Positions 1 through 8,319 are shown, numbered from the stretch's first letter. The stretch: DNA of 64,000 nucleotides from Bacteroidia bacterium (GCA_025996865.1 BNTV01000007.1:1-64000), one strand, 5' to 3'. Notes: a model not told the origin generated them from the sequence alone. Program-made: numbers and translations.

Positions 1-30
1 TTTTTGCCTGTTAAAAAATATCACTGCGCT

Positions 31-56
31 AAAGCCCCCTTTAGGGGGTGGGGAGT
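31..56. repeat. Short GC-rich palindrome (REP-like) after the exporter gene
   Basis: CCCCCTTTAGGGGG lies just past the stop codon of the exporter on the minus strand. The same kind of element (CCCCCTAAAGGGGG) occurs inside the glycosyltransferase at 18,480-19,286, so it belongs to a dispersed family. It could act as a weak terminator, but no clear T-run follows on the minus strand. Confidence 0.5.
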
Positions 57-2320
57 CATGTTCCCAATTCCAATTGATTCTTCACCAAGGTATAATACGC
101 TCCCTTTTTCTCCGTCAATTCCTTGTGTGTTCCTTCCTCTACGATTTTCCCTTTATCCAATACGATAATCTTGTCGGCGTTCTGTACGGTGCTCAACCGG
201 TGTGCTACCACGATTACCGTTTTGCCTTCGTAAAACGATTTCAGGTTGTCCATGATTATTTTTTCGTTGTTTGCATCCAGCGCATTGGTCGCTTCGTCGA
301 AAAACAGGAACTCCGGGTTTTTATAGACGGCTCTGGCAATTAACAGCCTTTGCCGTTGACCTTGACTGATTCCGTTGCCTTCCATTCCGATTTTCGTGTT
401 GTATTTCAAGGGTAAGCCTTCGATAAATTCGCGGATGTTGGCGGTTTCTACGGCATGAAGGAGTTTTCGTTTATCAATGTTCTCTTCGCCTACCGCGATG
501 TTGCCGGCAATCGTATCGGAAAAGATAAAGCCGTCCTGCATGACTGCGCCGGATTTTTGCCGCCAGAGATGCGGGTTGATTTCCTGAAGTCCGGTTGTTT
601 CAATCATGATTTTGCCTTTCAAGGGATTATAAAAACCAAGCAGCAGCTTGATGATGGTTGTCTTTCCGCTGCCGCTGGAGCCGACTATGGCTGTAACCTT
701 GTTTTGAGGGATCGTTAAACTTAGGTCTTCCAAGACATAATCCCGTTCCGCGCCATCGTAGCTGAAACAGACATTTTCCAGATGAATGCTTTTATCTGCG
801 GGTAATTCGTTCAGTTTGGTTTCGATGGTCTGTTCCTCATCTTCCTTGTTGTGGATTTCATTCAGTCGTTCAAGGCTGATTTTGGCATCCTGGAGCGACT
901 GGGTGAATCCGATGACTTGCCCGATGGGGCCGGAGAGTTGCCCGATAATGTACGAAATAGACATCATCATACCGAGAGTGATGTTTCCATCGACCACGGC
1001 TTTGGCCGAAAGATAGGAGATAAACAGTCCGGTAGTTTGGCTGAAAAAGATGGAGCCGATTTGCTGGTATTGTCCCAAAGCCATACCTTGAATGCTGATT
1101 CTGAAAAGTTTAACTTGTATTCGTTCCCACTTCCACCTCTCCTGTTTTTCGCAGTTATTGAGTTTGATTTCCTGCATCCCGGTGACTAACTGTACCAGAT
1201 TGCTCTGGTTGGCAGAGGATTGGGTGAAACGTTTGTAATCCAGTTTTCGGCGGTAACGCATGAAAAAGATGATCCAAGCCAAATATAATCCGTTGCCGAT
1301 AAGGAAAACGCCCAGAATCGGTAAATTGTAATAAGCCAGAACGAAGGCGAAGATAAAGAAATTGAAGAAGGAAAACAGGGTCGAAAGGGTTGTCCCGGTC
1401 ATGAATCCTTGTATCCGCGAATGGTCGCCGATGCGCTGCATGATGTCGCCGATGTTTTTGGCGTCAAAGAAGCGTAGAGGCAGCTTCATCAGCTTGATTA
1501 AAAAGTCGGAAATCAGGGAAATGGAGATCCGGGTATTGATGTGCAAAGTTATCCAATTCTGTATGAAACTTACGGCCATTTGAGTAATGGACAAAATGAG
1601 CTGGGCTATCAATATCAGGGTGATGAAATTGAGGTTGTTGTTTCCGATTCCCTGGTCAACGACGGCTTGGGTGAGGAAAGGGAGAATCAGCGAGAAAACG
1701 CTGCCAACCAACATCCCCACTACTAATTGAAAGATTTGAGACTTGTAAGGGAACAGGTAACGTAAAAAGTAAGCGAGGTTTCGTTCCTGTTTTTGTTTGT
1801 CGTCTTCGTGGTTGTAAAATTCGGGGGTGGGTTCTAATAATAAGGCCGTTCCCGTATCTTTTCCTTGCGTTTTGGAACTAATCCAGCATTTCAGAAACTG
1901 TTCCGCATTCATTACGTATTTTTCGCCGGCAGGATCAGCGATGAATAATTGAAAATTGGAAGTTGAAAATGGAGAATTATTTAAGGATTTTCCGAATAAT
2001 CTTTGAACCTTTAAATGATTGAATTTTTGAATTTTATAAAGTACGACGAAATGATTTTGGTTCCAGTGGAGGATGCAGGGCAGTGTGACGTTATTTACCA
2101 ATTGTTCGAAGTCGATTTTTACGCCGGCGGTGTGGAAGCCGATGCTTTCCGCTGCGTCTGCAATACCGAGCATGGAGACGCCTTCGCGGGTGATGAAACT
2201 CTTGTCACGAAGGGTTTGCAGGGTGTAGTTGCGGCCGTAGTGCCTGGCGATCATGCGCAGGCAGGTGGGGCCGCAGTCCATACCGTCTAATTGTGTGTAG
2301 TGGGGGAAAGGTTTATACAT
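56..2320 (-). CDS. Peptidase-containing ABC exporter (C39 protease + membrane domain + ATPase)
   Basis: Exporter of the bacteriocin-processing (PCAT) type: the C39 domain cuts a peptide precursor after a double-glycine leader and the rest pumps the core out across the inner membrane. The C39 domain (about residues 1-170) has catalytic Cys16 in DCGPTCL, His90 in NQNHFVV and Asp129 in IADPAG. A six-helix transmembrane region spans about 190-480. The ATPase domain (512-754) has Walker A GSSGSGKTT (about 547), signature ISQGQRQR (about 652), Walker B FLFFDEATNALD and the H-loop AHRLS. Residues about 97-125 between His90 and Asp129 look like an extra insert made of low-complexity repeat DNA. The gene starts one base after the propeller gene stop, so the two are co-transcribed, and an intact GG-leader precursor lies upstream in the same direction. 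Length 754 aa is slightly above the usual 700-730, as the insert predicts. Confidence 0.93.
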   Translation of the reverse strand: MYKPFPHYTQLDGMDCGPTCLRMIARHYGRNYTLQTLRDKSFITREGVSMLGIADAAESIGFHTAGVKIDFEQLVNNVTLPCILHWNQNHFVVLYKIQKFNHLKVQRLFGKSLNNSPFSTSNFQLFIADPAGEKYVMNAEQFLKCWISSKTQGKDTGTALLLEPTPEFYNHEDDKQKQERNLAYFLRYLFPYKSQIFQLVVGMLVGSVFSLILPFLTQAVVDQGIGNNNLNFITLILIAQLILSITQMAVSFIQNWITLHINTRISISLISDFLIKLMKLPLRFFDAKNIGDIMQRIGDHSRIQGFMTGTTLSTLFSFFNFFIFAFVLAYYNLPILGVFLIGNGLYLAWIIFFMRYRRKLDYKRFTQSSANQSNLVQLVTGMQEIKLNNCEKQERWKWERIQVKLFRISIQGMALGQYQQIGSIFFSQTTGLFISYLSAKAVVDGNITLGMMMSISYIIGQLSGPIGQVIGFTQSLQDAKISLERLNEIHNKEDEEQTIETKLNELPADKSIHLENVCFSYDGAERDYVLEDLSLTIPQNKVTAIVGSSGSGKTTIIKLLLGFYNPLKGKIMIETTGLQEINPHLWRQKSGAVMQDGFIFSDTIAGNIAVGEENIDKRKLLHAVETANIREFIEGLPLKYNTKIGMEGNGISQGQRQRLLIARAVYKNPEFLFFDEATNALDANNEKIIMDNLKSFYEGKTVIVVAHRLSTVQNADKIIVLDKGKIVEEGTHKELTEKKGAYYTLVKNQLELGT
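1944..2038. repeat. Repeat-derived insert inside the C39 peptidase domain
   Basis: The DNA here is AT-rich and made of short echoing words (AATTGAAAATTGG, GTTGAAAATGGAG, GAATTTTTGAATTTT). It encodes about 30 residues between the C39 catalytic His and Asp where family members usually have only a few. It keeps the reading frame. The boundaries are approximate. Confidence 0.5.
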
Positions 2321-3412
2321 TTATTTCTTCAGTTTGCCAATATAAAGCGTAGGATTGGGTTCTTCCAAATCATCGGGCTTCATGTGGGTATGCAAATAAT
2401 AAAACATTTCAGTATCCAAATTGAACGGACGAATACGTACCGGATCCTCTATTTGATTGATCTCGTCCATATATCCATCCGGCATGTTATATCCTTTTCC
2501 GGTTTTTGTATCATAACAAAAAGAATAAATTTTTCCGCGATTATTGTCTTTACGACGATATGCCGCGAAAATATATCGTGAACTTCGATATATATTGTAC
2601 AGATGGATGAATTTGCCGGTTTCATCATTTTTGAATTTTAATTTCAACTCCGGAATAAGCCGGTTATTCTCAAACCGGTACAAGGTATCACGTAAAACTT
2701 TTTCCGCCGAATTGTCTCTACGAGTAAAGAAATCACCGAAATACAAATAAACGGATTTATTCCCTTTCAATATATAATCCGCATAGTTACGCGCGTAACC
2801 CCACCCGGCTCCCTCGACGTACAAATCTCTAATCGTGCAACTATCAGCAAGTTGCAAGTCTTCATTCAACTGATATACTATTGAGCGTGAATACGCCCCT
2901 TTAGAATCTCTATTCTGTCTTTCAACAAGAAGCAACGGTTTTTCATCAATATAGTTTATGTCTATAGCAGGAAAATCCGGAAATAATTTTTCTTTCAAAA
3001 ATTTTCCATTCAAATCATAAAATATGATCTTCCAGTTGGAACAAACGATTAAACGTTTGTTTTTTTTATCTAAAGCAATACCATTGATACCAATATGTTC
3101 CCCCGGTCCTTGCCCTATCGTACCAATAGTGCGAATGAATTTTCCGGTCTTGCTGAAAACGAATATTTTGCTTCTGTCAGCAAAAATCACTTCATCTTCC
3201 GAGATAATAACACTTTCATAATACGGACTTATCATGCTTTCATCGGTAAGTTCCAGCTCGATGGCTGTTATCTCTTCTGCAATTTCTGATAAGGGTAATG
3301 AATTGTTCTGGTGAATATCAATGGGGATTTCCAATAAATCACCTTGCTTTGTTTTGCTGCAGGATAAAACCAGGAAAGCAATAGCTGTTATACTTAAGAA
3401 ATATCTTTTCAT
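2321..3412 (-). CDS. 6-bladed beta-propeller lipoprotein, copy 1
   Basis: Predicted lipoprotein with a Lys/Arg-containing signal segment and lipobox LSCSK at about residue 18, so it should be anchored in an outer or inner membrane facing outward. The body has repeats typical of the Bacteroidetes 6-bladed beta-propeller family (PF17170/DUF5128), for example KIFVFSKTGKFIRTIG followed by GQGPGE. Its stop is adjacent to the exporter start, so both form one transcription unit. It is closely related to copy 3 (8,419-9,510) throughout and to copy 2 (5,263-6,357) mainly at both ends. Similar propellers often accompany leader-peptide loci in Bacteroidales; a role as peptide receptor, immunity factor or secretion partner is only inference. 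Confidence 0.85.
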   Translation of the reverse strand: MKRYFLSITAIAFLVLSCSKTKQGDLLEIPIDIHQNNSLPLSEIAEEITAIELELTDESMISPYYESVIISEDEVIFADRSKIFVFSKTGKFIRTIGTIGQGPGEHIGINGIALDKKNKRLIVCSNWKIIFYDLNGKFLKEKLFPDFPAIDINYIDEKPLLLVERQNRDSKGAYSRSIVYQLNEDLQLADSCTIRDLYVEGAGWGYARNYADYILKGNKSVYLYFGDFFTRRDNSAEKVLRDTLYRFENNRLIPELKLKFKNDETGKFIHLYNIYRSSRYIFAAYRRKDNNRGKIYSFCYDTKTGKGYNMPDGYMDEINQIEDPVRIRPFNLDTEMFYYLHTHMKPDDLEEPNPTLYIGKLKK

Positions 3413-3548
3413 ACATGGATATTATTTTATGAATTTAAAATTATCCTCCTAAAAAATTGTTAAGTCTTATTATCTTCTTTATTTTTAGGATGATTACAAT
3501 ACGATACCAGACAATGAATTTGCCTGGTATCGCAAGGATTAATCAAGC

Positions 3549-3809
3549 TTAGCCACAATTCCACTGTATCCATCCACCGGGACATTGATTACCTATCTCC
3601 GTCACACAATCACCAGAAGAACAATATCCTTGAATGCCATTGGAACACCGAAAACAAATACCGCTGCTACCACCACAGACTCCATCAATGCACGACACAC
3701 CAAGTACACAATCTGCATCTGATTGGCAAGCACTAAGCCCGCCAACAACCCTCTTCATCTCTCTTTCACTCAGGGTTTTTGAAACCCCTCTTAAATTAAT
3801 TTTCTTCAT
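3549..3809 (-). CDS. Double-glycine leader, cysteine-rich peptide precursor
   Basis: 86-residue precursor. The leader is MKKINLRGVSKTLSEREMKR followed by VVGG, matching the GG-Bacteroidales natural product precursor type (TIGR04149) by pattern. Cutting after Gly24 would release a 62-residue core with ten cysteines and many Gly/Ser. Start at 3809 was chosen over an upstream in-frame ATG (3872) because the leader motif begins here and the same start is conserved in the broken second copy. The C39 exporter that should process it is downstream on the same strand, behind the propeller gene. No radical-SAM or other modifying enzyme is visible nearby, so disulfide bonding is the simplest maturation. 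A TACTTTTG box directly abuts the ATG, which is too close for an ordinary leadered transcript, so it may be chance. Confidence 0.85.
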   Translation of the reverse strand: MKKINLRGVSKTLSEREMKRVVGGLSACQSDADCVLGVSCIDGVCGGSSGICFRCSNGIQGYCSSGDCVTEIGNQCPGGWIQWNCG

Positions 3810-3896
3810 ACAAAAGTAGTTTTTTAAAATTAAAAAATACATACTGAACACTTTTTTTGCTACATTTTGCATTAATTGATCGGATTATTGCTCCCT

Positions 3897-4017
3897 GCCT
3901 GCAACAAATAGTTATGACCATAATACTTGGCAACCATGCGCAGGCAGGTGGGGATATCACTAATGATGAAGGGTCGGTAATATATACAAAAACAACATTT
4001 TTATTTTTTTGTATCAT
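3897..4017 (-). pseudogene. Chimeric gene remnant: TlpA-like piece joined to C39 peptidase piece
   Basis: Read on the minus strand, the first part (about 4017-3960) encodes NVVFVYITDPSS, close to DIVFVYITGPSS in the thioredoxin lipoprotein at 6,871-8,319. The second part (about 3955-3900), in another frame, encodes PTCLRMVAKYYGHNYLLQ, close to the exporter's N-terminal PTCLRMIARHYGRNYTLQ. The two pieces meet without any complete domain. This is a recombination scar, not a working gene; neither CxxC nor a C39 His/Asp is present. Confidence 0.75.
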
Positions 4018-4029
4018 AACTGTTTGTTT

Positions 4030-4677
4030 TTATTCTTGAGTATCCCATGCATAATTTTTACCGGACAATGAGGTCATGATGAATTGTTCCATTTTTTGCA
4101 TCTCTTCTGTTGCTTTACCATTCTCAACAAGTCCGCCCCTATTACAGTAAACTATTCTGCCTTCCTGATTAACTACAAAATTGATAGGAAAACCTCGTAT
4201 GAGTAAATCAGAAAATTTATCTCTGGAAATAGGGTAAACAGGATATGTCATTTGATATTTTCCTGCGAATTTTCTTACTTCATCAAAAGGATCAGTACAA
4301 AAAGACACAAATTGAAAATTGGTATTATCTTTTATCTTTTTGTATAGAGCATCAAGAACGCTAATCTCGGCAATGCAGGGAGTACAAGCGCTAAACCAGA
4401 AATTAATCAGAGTAACTTTCCCAAGCAAATCATGTTCTGTAATCGTATCTCCGGTTAAGGATTCCACCATAAAAGCAGGATAGAGGCTTTCTATTGCTTC
4501 TTGAAACGGACGATCCATTTCTTCAAGAAAATTTCTTATGGAATCCGATAGGACGATGTTATTCAGCATCTTTATTCTCAACCGGTTATCCCTGTCATAA
4601 TTTCCCGCAACTTTTTGAGCAGAAATTATAAAACCGGATTGCATTATGATAATAAGAATCAAAAATAATGTTTTCAT
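4030..4677 (-). CDS. TlpA-like thioredoxin-fold protein, secreted
   Basis: 215 aa with an N-terminal signal segment (residues 1-20, rich in Leu/Ile, ending near ISAQ). The AhpC-TSA/TlpA thioredoxin fold follows a helical N-terminal part of about 55 residues, with active site CTPC in WFSACTPCIAEI (about residues 96-99) and a cis-Pro region near GFPINFVV. The family acts as periplasmic thiol reductase or disulfide handler. It lies between the two cysteine-rich precursor loci on the same strand, so work on the disulfides of the exported peptide is a reasonable inference. Its upstream leader (TAATTAATTTG) resembles leaders of several other genes in the window. Confidence 0.85.
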   Translation of the reverse strand: MKTLFLILIIIMQSGFIISAQKVAGNYDRDNRLRIKMLNNIVLSDSIRNFLEEMDRPFQEAIESLYPAFMVESLTGDTITEHDLLGKVTLINFWFSACTPCIAEISVLDALYKKIKDNTNFQFVSFCTDPFDEVRKFAGKYQMTYPVYPISRDKFSDLLIRGFPINFVVNQEGRIVYCNRGGLVENGKATEEMQKMEQFIMTSLSGKNYAWDTQE

Positions 4678-4723
4678 GTGTAATTAATTTGTTTTTTTAT
4701 GGTCACATGGAACCTGCATCTAA

Positions 4724-4759
4724 TCATGCTCTTTGGTGCAATTTTTGCATGCGGGTTTC
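4724..4759 (-). pseudogene. Fossil of a hipT-like 3' end
   Basis: Reads ETRMQKLHQRA then a TGA stop on the minus strand. The intact HipT-like kinase at 19,331-20,275 ends TRMQKLRQRA then TGA, and the DNA of the two matches at 32 of about 35 positions. No further HipT sequence is recognisable upstream; a TAA lies about 30 bases before in this frame. Confidence 0.55.
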
Positions 4760-4823
4760 ATGTGCTTTTTTTAATTGTATTTGTTATTACGAATAGAGAA
4801 GAAAAAGCCGTAATGACGAATAC

Positions 4824-5014
4824 TTAATCTACATAACATACTCCCTGAGAACAACGGTATCCTGTTATAGTCCCAGACTCAACATTACCATCATCACATA
4901 CACATTCTGCTCCACTAAAGTAGCAACCCGGAGGACATCCATTCCCGCCAACAACCAGCTTCATCTCTCTTTCACTCAAGGTTTCTGAACCCCTCTTAAA
5001 TTAATTTTCTTCAT
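4824..5014 (-). pseudogene. Second GG-leader cysteine-rich precursor, frameshifted
   Basis: Starts MKKINLRGV exactly like the intact precursor, then runs into TGA at codon 13. One base missing near 4988 (GGGGTTC where the intact copy has GGGGTTTC) accounts for this: in the next frame the leader continues SETLSEREMKLVVGG and then a 39-residue core with six cysteines (NGCPPGCYF... to ...GVCYVD) and a TAA. The total is 191 bases, one short of 64 codons. The core differs from copy 1, so this was a distinct peptide. It may be a true recent loss, a sequencing error, or rarely a frameshift-controlled gene. Internal initiation at the leader's second Met would remove most of the leader. Confidence 0.8.
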
Positions 5015-5100
5015 ACAAAAGTAGTTTTTTAAAATTAAAAAATACATACTGACCACTTTTTTTGTTAGATTTTGCATTAATTGATCGGATTATTGCCTGT
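5015..5100. repeat. Duplicated upstream segment of precursor genes (second copy)
   Basis: From the start codon outward, this segment matches 3810-3895 with only a few differences (for example CACTTTTTTTGTTAGATTT here, CACTTTTTTTGCTACATTT there), both reaching GCATTAATTGATCGGATTATTG. It shows that precursor, start region and upstream sequence were duplicated as one block. Similarity stops near 5100, where copy 1 runs into the C39 remnant and this copy has only a doubtful trace of it (LQTTGNNPIN). Confidence 0.75.
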
Positions 5101-5119
5101 TGTCTGTAACGAACAACAG

Positions 5120-5242
5120 TTATTTAACATCGACATTAAATTCCGTAAAATACCGCAAATCTTCGATTTTATAGTTTTCCGGCAATTGATACCCGTTTAT
5201 AATACAAAACACTATCGTGGAAATAAGAGATGTCTTTTTCTT
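5120..5242 (-). pseudogene. Orphan 40-residue reading frame with signal-peptide-like start, lacking ATG
   Basis: Encodes KKKTSLISTIVFCIINGY followed by QLPENYKIEDLRYF and a short tail to TAA. The first 18 residues are the same as in the small ORF at 8336-8398, where the first codon is ATG; here it is AAG. The surrounding DNA (about 5190-5285) is also nearly identical to 8345-8440, both just downstream of a propeller gene. It looks like a signal peptide joined to the tail of another gene. Function unknown. Confidence 0.5.
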
Positions 5243-5262
5243 CTTGTCAAAAATTATTCTAA

Positions 5263-6357
5263 TTATTTCTTCAGTTTGCCGATATAAAGTGTCGGGTTCG
5301 GTTCTTCCAAACCGGCCGCTTTATCCATATTGGTGTGTAGATAATAGAATTTTTCCGCATCTGCACTGACAGGATGAAGAAAGATTTTTTTCTTAATTCG
5401 TTGAATATCATCTGTATAAAATTTCATATTATATCCTTTCTTGGTTTTTGTATCGTAACAAAAATGATAAAACATCCTGTCATGAACGTAGGTAGAAAAA
5501 ATATAACGGGAACTTTTGTAGATACTCTCTATATAAAGATGTTTGTCAAAATCGGTTATGAACACTTTTTCATCTTTGAATTTTAATTTCAGTTCCGGAA
5601 TAAGGCGATTGTCTTTAATTGAATATAAAGTATCACATAGTAATGATTTTGGACCTAATTCGGAATAATACAAGTAAGTTCTATCTCCATCAGTTGTCGT
5701 AAAATCAGTACAAAAATGAAAAAAAACAGACCCTTTATCCTGATATGCTTTCCCGATGTTGATGCTATCTTTAATTTGAAAATTATTATTTAGCTTGTAT
5801 AACACACTGTGACTGTACATCCCATCATTATCTTGTTCTTGTAAATAATCACAGATGAGAATTAATTCATTGTTCAAATAATCAAGGTACTTGGAAGATG
5901 GCGATTCCAATTGCGGCAAATAAAATTCGTTTATTAAATGGCTTTCAAAGTCATAACAAATTATTTTCTTATACGTTGAGACAAAAATTCGTTCGTTTTG
6001 AATATCAGCCGTAATACCATGAACTCTTATAAACTCCCCGGGTCCTTGGCCTCTGGAACCTATCTGTCGGATAAATCTACCATTACCATCAAAAAGAATT
6101 ATTTCTTTTCCATAATCATTCAATACAACAATATAATCATTGTAAATAAGCACCCGCCCAAAAGCATCTGTGTTTATAGTGCTTTTATCTGTCAGTTCCA
6201 ACTCTATCGCTTTAATTTCATCTGTAATTTCAGATAAAGGTAATGAACTATTTTGGTGAATATCAATGGGGATTTCCAATAAATCACCTTGCTTTGTTTT
6301 GCTACAGGATAAAACCAGGAAAGCAATAGCTGTTATACTTAAGAAATATCTTTTCAT
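5263..6357 (-). CDS. 6-bladed beta-propeller lipoprotein, copy 2
   Basis: 364 aa lipoprotein of the same family as 2,321-3,412. The first 40 or so residues (signal, LSCSK lipobox, GDLLEIPIDIHQN) and the last 12 (EEPNPTLYIGKL) are almost identical to the other copies, while the middle has diverged strongly (GRVLIYNDYIVVLNDYGKE and so on). The conserved GQGPGEF blade motif remains. Its start overlaps by 4 bases (ATGA) the stop of a truncated thioredoxin, suggesting earlier translational coupling. The sequence pattern, constant ends and variable centre, may mean the copies bind different partners. Confidence 0.85.
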   Translation of the reverse strand: MKRYFLSITAIAFLVLSCSKTKQGDLLEIPIDIHQNSSLPLSEITDEIKAIELELTDKSTINTDAFGRVLIYNDYIVVLNDYGKEIILFDGNGRFIRQIGSRGQGPGEFIRVHGITADIQNERIFVSTYKKIICYDFESHLINEFYLPQLESPSSKYLDYLNNELILICDYLQEQDNDGMYSHSVLYKLNNNFQIKDSINIGKAYQDKGSVFFHFCTDFTTTDGDRTYLYYSELGPKSLLCDTLYSIKDNRLIPELKLKFKDEKVFITDFDKHLYIESIYKSSRYIFSTYVHDRMFYHFCYDTKTKKGYNMKFYTDDIQRIKKKIFLHPVSADAEKFYYLHTNMDKAAGLEEPNPTLYIGKLKK

Positions 6358-6635
6358 TGTATATTGTTTAATATTCTATCCATTTCAATCAATTGTTCCT
6401 TACCAAGATACCCCCACCTTGCCATAATTTTTCCTTGTTTGTCAATCAAAATATAATGGGGTATCCCATTTTTTACATTATACAGAACATCTAAGTCTTC
6501 TTTATCAGCAGGTTGATTTTCAGTCTGAATGCTTAAGATTTGAGACCATTGGTCTAATTTATATTTATCAATTGCGTTAAGCCATTTATTACTATCTTTG
6601 TCTAAGGAAATACCAATAATCACAAGTCCTTCTAC
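6354..6635 (-). pseudogene. N-terminally truncated TlpA/AhpC-TSA thioredoxin
   Basis: The frame reads VEGLVIIGISLDKDSNKW after a TAA at the upstream end, then the second half of a thioredoxin fold: GIPHYILIDKQGKIMARWGYLG, the region after the active site, with its cis-Pro. The CxxC half is gone and no ATG exists before the ISLDKD segment (an internal GTG/ATT start is the only option). About 89 aa remain. The stop overlaps the propeller copy 2 start. The 235 bases upstream (6636-6870) hold no gene; a plus-strand TACTTTTG box at 6819-6826 has nothing obvious to drive. Confidence 0.7.
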
Positions 6636-6870
6636 TTAAAATCGATTCGTAAAAAGCTGAAACAAAACAAGTTATGCCGAAACGATAAATTTTAGTCGGT
6701 CAGTAGTGATAAAATATATTAAAATACTAATAAATGAAATCAATAGCGTCCGAACAAATTTTGGGGTGAAGTTATATTAATTTTTTTGAATACACAATAA
6801 CTTTTTCGGAAATATTATTACTTTTGCATAGATTTTATTCACTTTTTTATTGGGAAATTGTTTCAGCATT

Positions 6871-8319
6871 TTACGGCAACAACTCTTCTATCATTTTTCG
6901 CATTGCTTCAGTTCCCGGAAATCCGATAGATTTATTTTGCAATATCCCGTTTGCATTGTATATAAGGTAAGTTGGAATACTATTTGAATCAATAGTTTTG
7001 AATATATACTCCCACTCTTCCTGCGTCAGATAATAATGTTCACCGGGAATGCCTTTAATACGTTTTTCAAATTGATCAATGGGCGAAGACGGGCCGGTAA
7101 TATAGACAAAAACAATGTCCTTATCTTTCATCTCTTGTTTTACAGGTTCAATTTCACGCATCGCCATAATGCAAGGATGACACCAGGTAGCCCAAAAATC
7201 CACAACAACCACTTTGTTTTTATATTTGGAAACAATCGCTTCCATCAATTCTTCTTTGGCAACTTTGGGCGTTTCATTGACCATCTTTAGCAACGAAACA
7301 GATTGATTTGGCGCTATTTTTTCATTTTCTGCAAATAGATATTCAACAAATGTCGGATTCTTAAAATACGCTTGAATATTCTTTTTTTGATGGTTGGACA
7401 ACGGGATTGCCTCATCATCTAATTGGGTTAAAAAGGCATGAAACGCCAGCATATCATAAAACAAACCGGTATCTGAGCCAATCAAATCAGCCATGATAGT
7501 TTTTACTTCTTTGAGCCAATCTTTAATCGGTTGATCGCCCAAGTGAGGAATATTCAAAACCTTATCGTCAAGTATCCGTTTTAATGTAGCGGGATAACCA
7601 ATATGAGGTTGAAGTGGAGGATTATTCAAATCAAGAAGGCGAAGAAAAGAATAGTATGACCTATCGGGTTTTACAGAAGTAAAAAGTGTATCTGCTCCAA
7701 ACAAATAACCTGTCCAACCGGTTGGCAACAATTGATATAGCAATGGCCTCAAATTCTCCGGTAAATTTTCAATACCCTCAATGTTCGATAGAACGGTGTC
7801 CCTCTTCTTTAAGATATATTCCTTATAATCTTCCGGAAGCACACCGGCTTGCACATCTTGAGAAGCTGAAAAAACTTTCATGTAGGATGCAAAACAATTC
7901 ATAAACGCCTCATTCAATTTAACCGCTTCTTCGGGCGTTAATTCGCTGCCTTCAATAATCTTGATTTGGATTTTCGCTGATTCGTTAAAAGACACTTCTA
8001 TTTTGGTGTCTTTCTCAGGCGTTAGCAATATCATTCCGGCATATCCCTTGCTACCTGCACCAATTTGTGCATAAGTAGGAAAAAATACCGGAATAGAAAT
8101 AGAAAAACTGCCATCCTCTTTTAACCGGGTTTCATATTCAACCGTTTTATTAAAAACAGGAACGGGAAACCTGACTATCACATCTGTCTGTCCGGACGGG
8201 AAAGCGCCAATAAATTTACCGGAAAGGGTTGCTTTACCTGTCAGCTCTGTTGAGTGAGAACAGGCTAATGCTAAGGTCGCATAAGTGAAAATAAGCAAGT
8301 GTTTGCAAAAATTATTCAT
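6871..8319 (-). CDS. TlpA-family thioredoxin lipoprotein with large N-terminal domain
   Basis: 482 aa. Signal with lipobox ALACSHS (Cys at about residue 20). The first about 330 residues form a helical/beta N-terminal region as in other Bacteroidetes thioredoxins of this class, and the C-terminal about 140 residues are a thioredoxin fold with active site CHPC in FWATWCHPCIMAM, and IPTYLIYNANG near the end. Expected to be an outward-facing thiol-disulfide enzyme. It lies between propeller copies 2 and 3, same strand. Part of its sequence (FVYITGPSS) reappears as a fossil at about 3,960-4,017, so this gene family took part in the rearrangements. Confidence 0.85.
   Translation of the reverse strand: MNNFCKHLLIFTYATLALACSHSTELTGKATLSGKFIGAFPSGQTDVIVRFPVPVFNKTVEYETRLKEDGSFSISIPVFFPTYAQIGAGSKGYAGMILLTPEKDTKIEVSFNESAKIQIKIIEGSELTPEEAVKLNEAFMNCFASYMKVFSASQDVQAGVLPEDYKEYILKKRDTVLSNIEGIENLPENLRPLLYQLLPTGWTGYLFGADTLFTSVKPDRSYYSFLRLLDLNNPPLQPHIGYPATLKRILDDKVLNIPHLGDQPIKDWLKEVKTIMADLIGSDTGLFYDMLAFHAFLTQLDDEAIPLSNHQKKNIQAYFKNPTFVEYLFAENEKIAPNQSVSLLKMVNETPKVAKEELMEAIVSKYKNKVVVVDFWATWCHPCIMAMREIEPVKQEMKDKDIVFVYITGPSSPIDQFEKRIKGIPGEHYYLTQEEWEYIFKTIDSNSIPTYLIYNANGILQNKSIGFPGTEAMRKMIEELLP

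Noticed and set aside
3796..4017. 73-codon ORF as a separate gene upstream of the precursor
   Set aside because: It mixes a TlpA fragment with out-of-frame C39 sequence and overlaps the precursor start; best explained as a scar.
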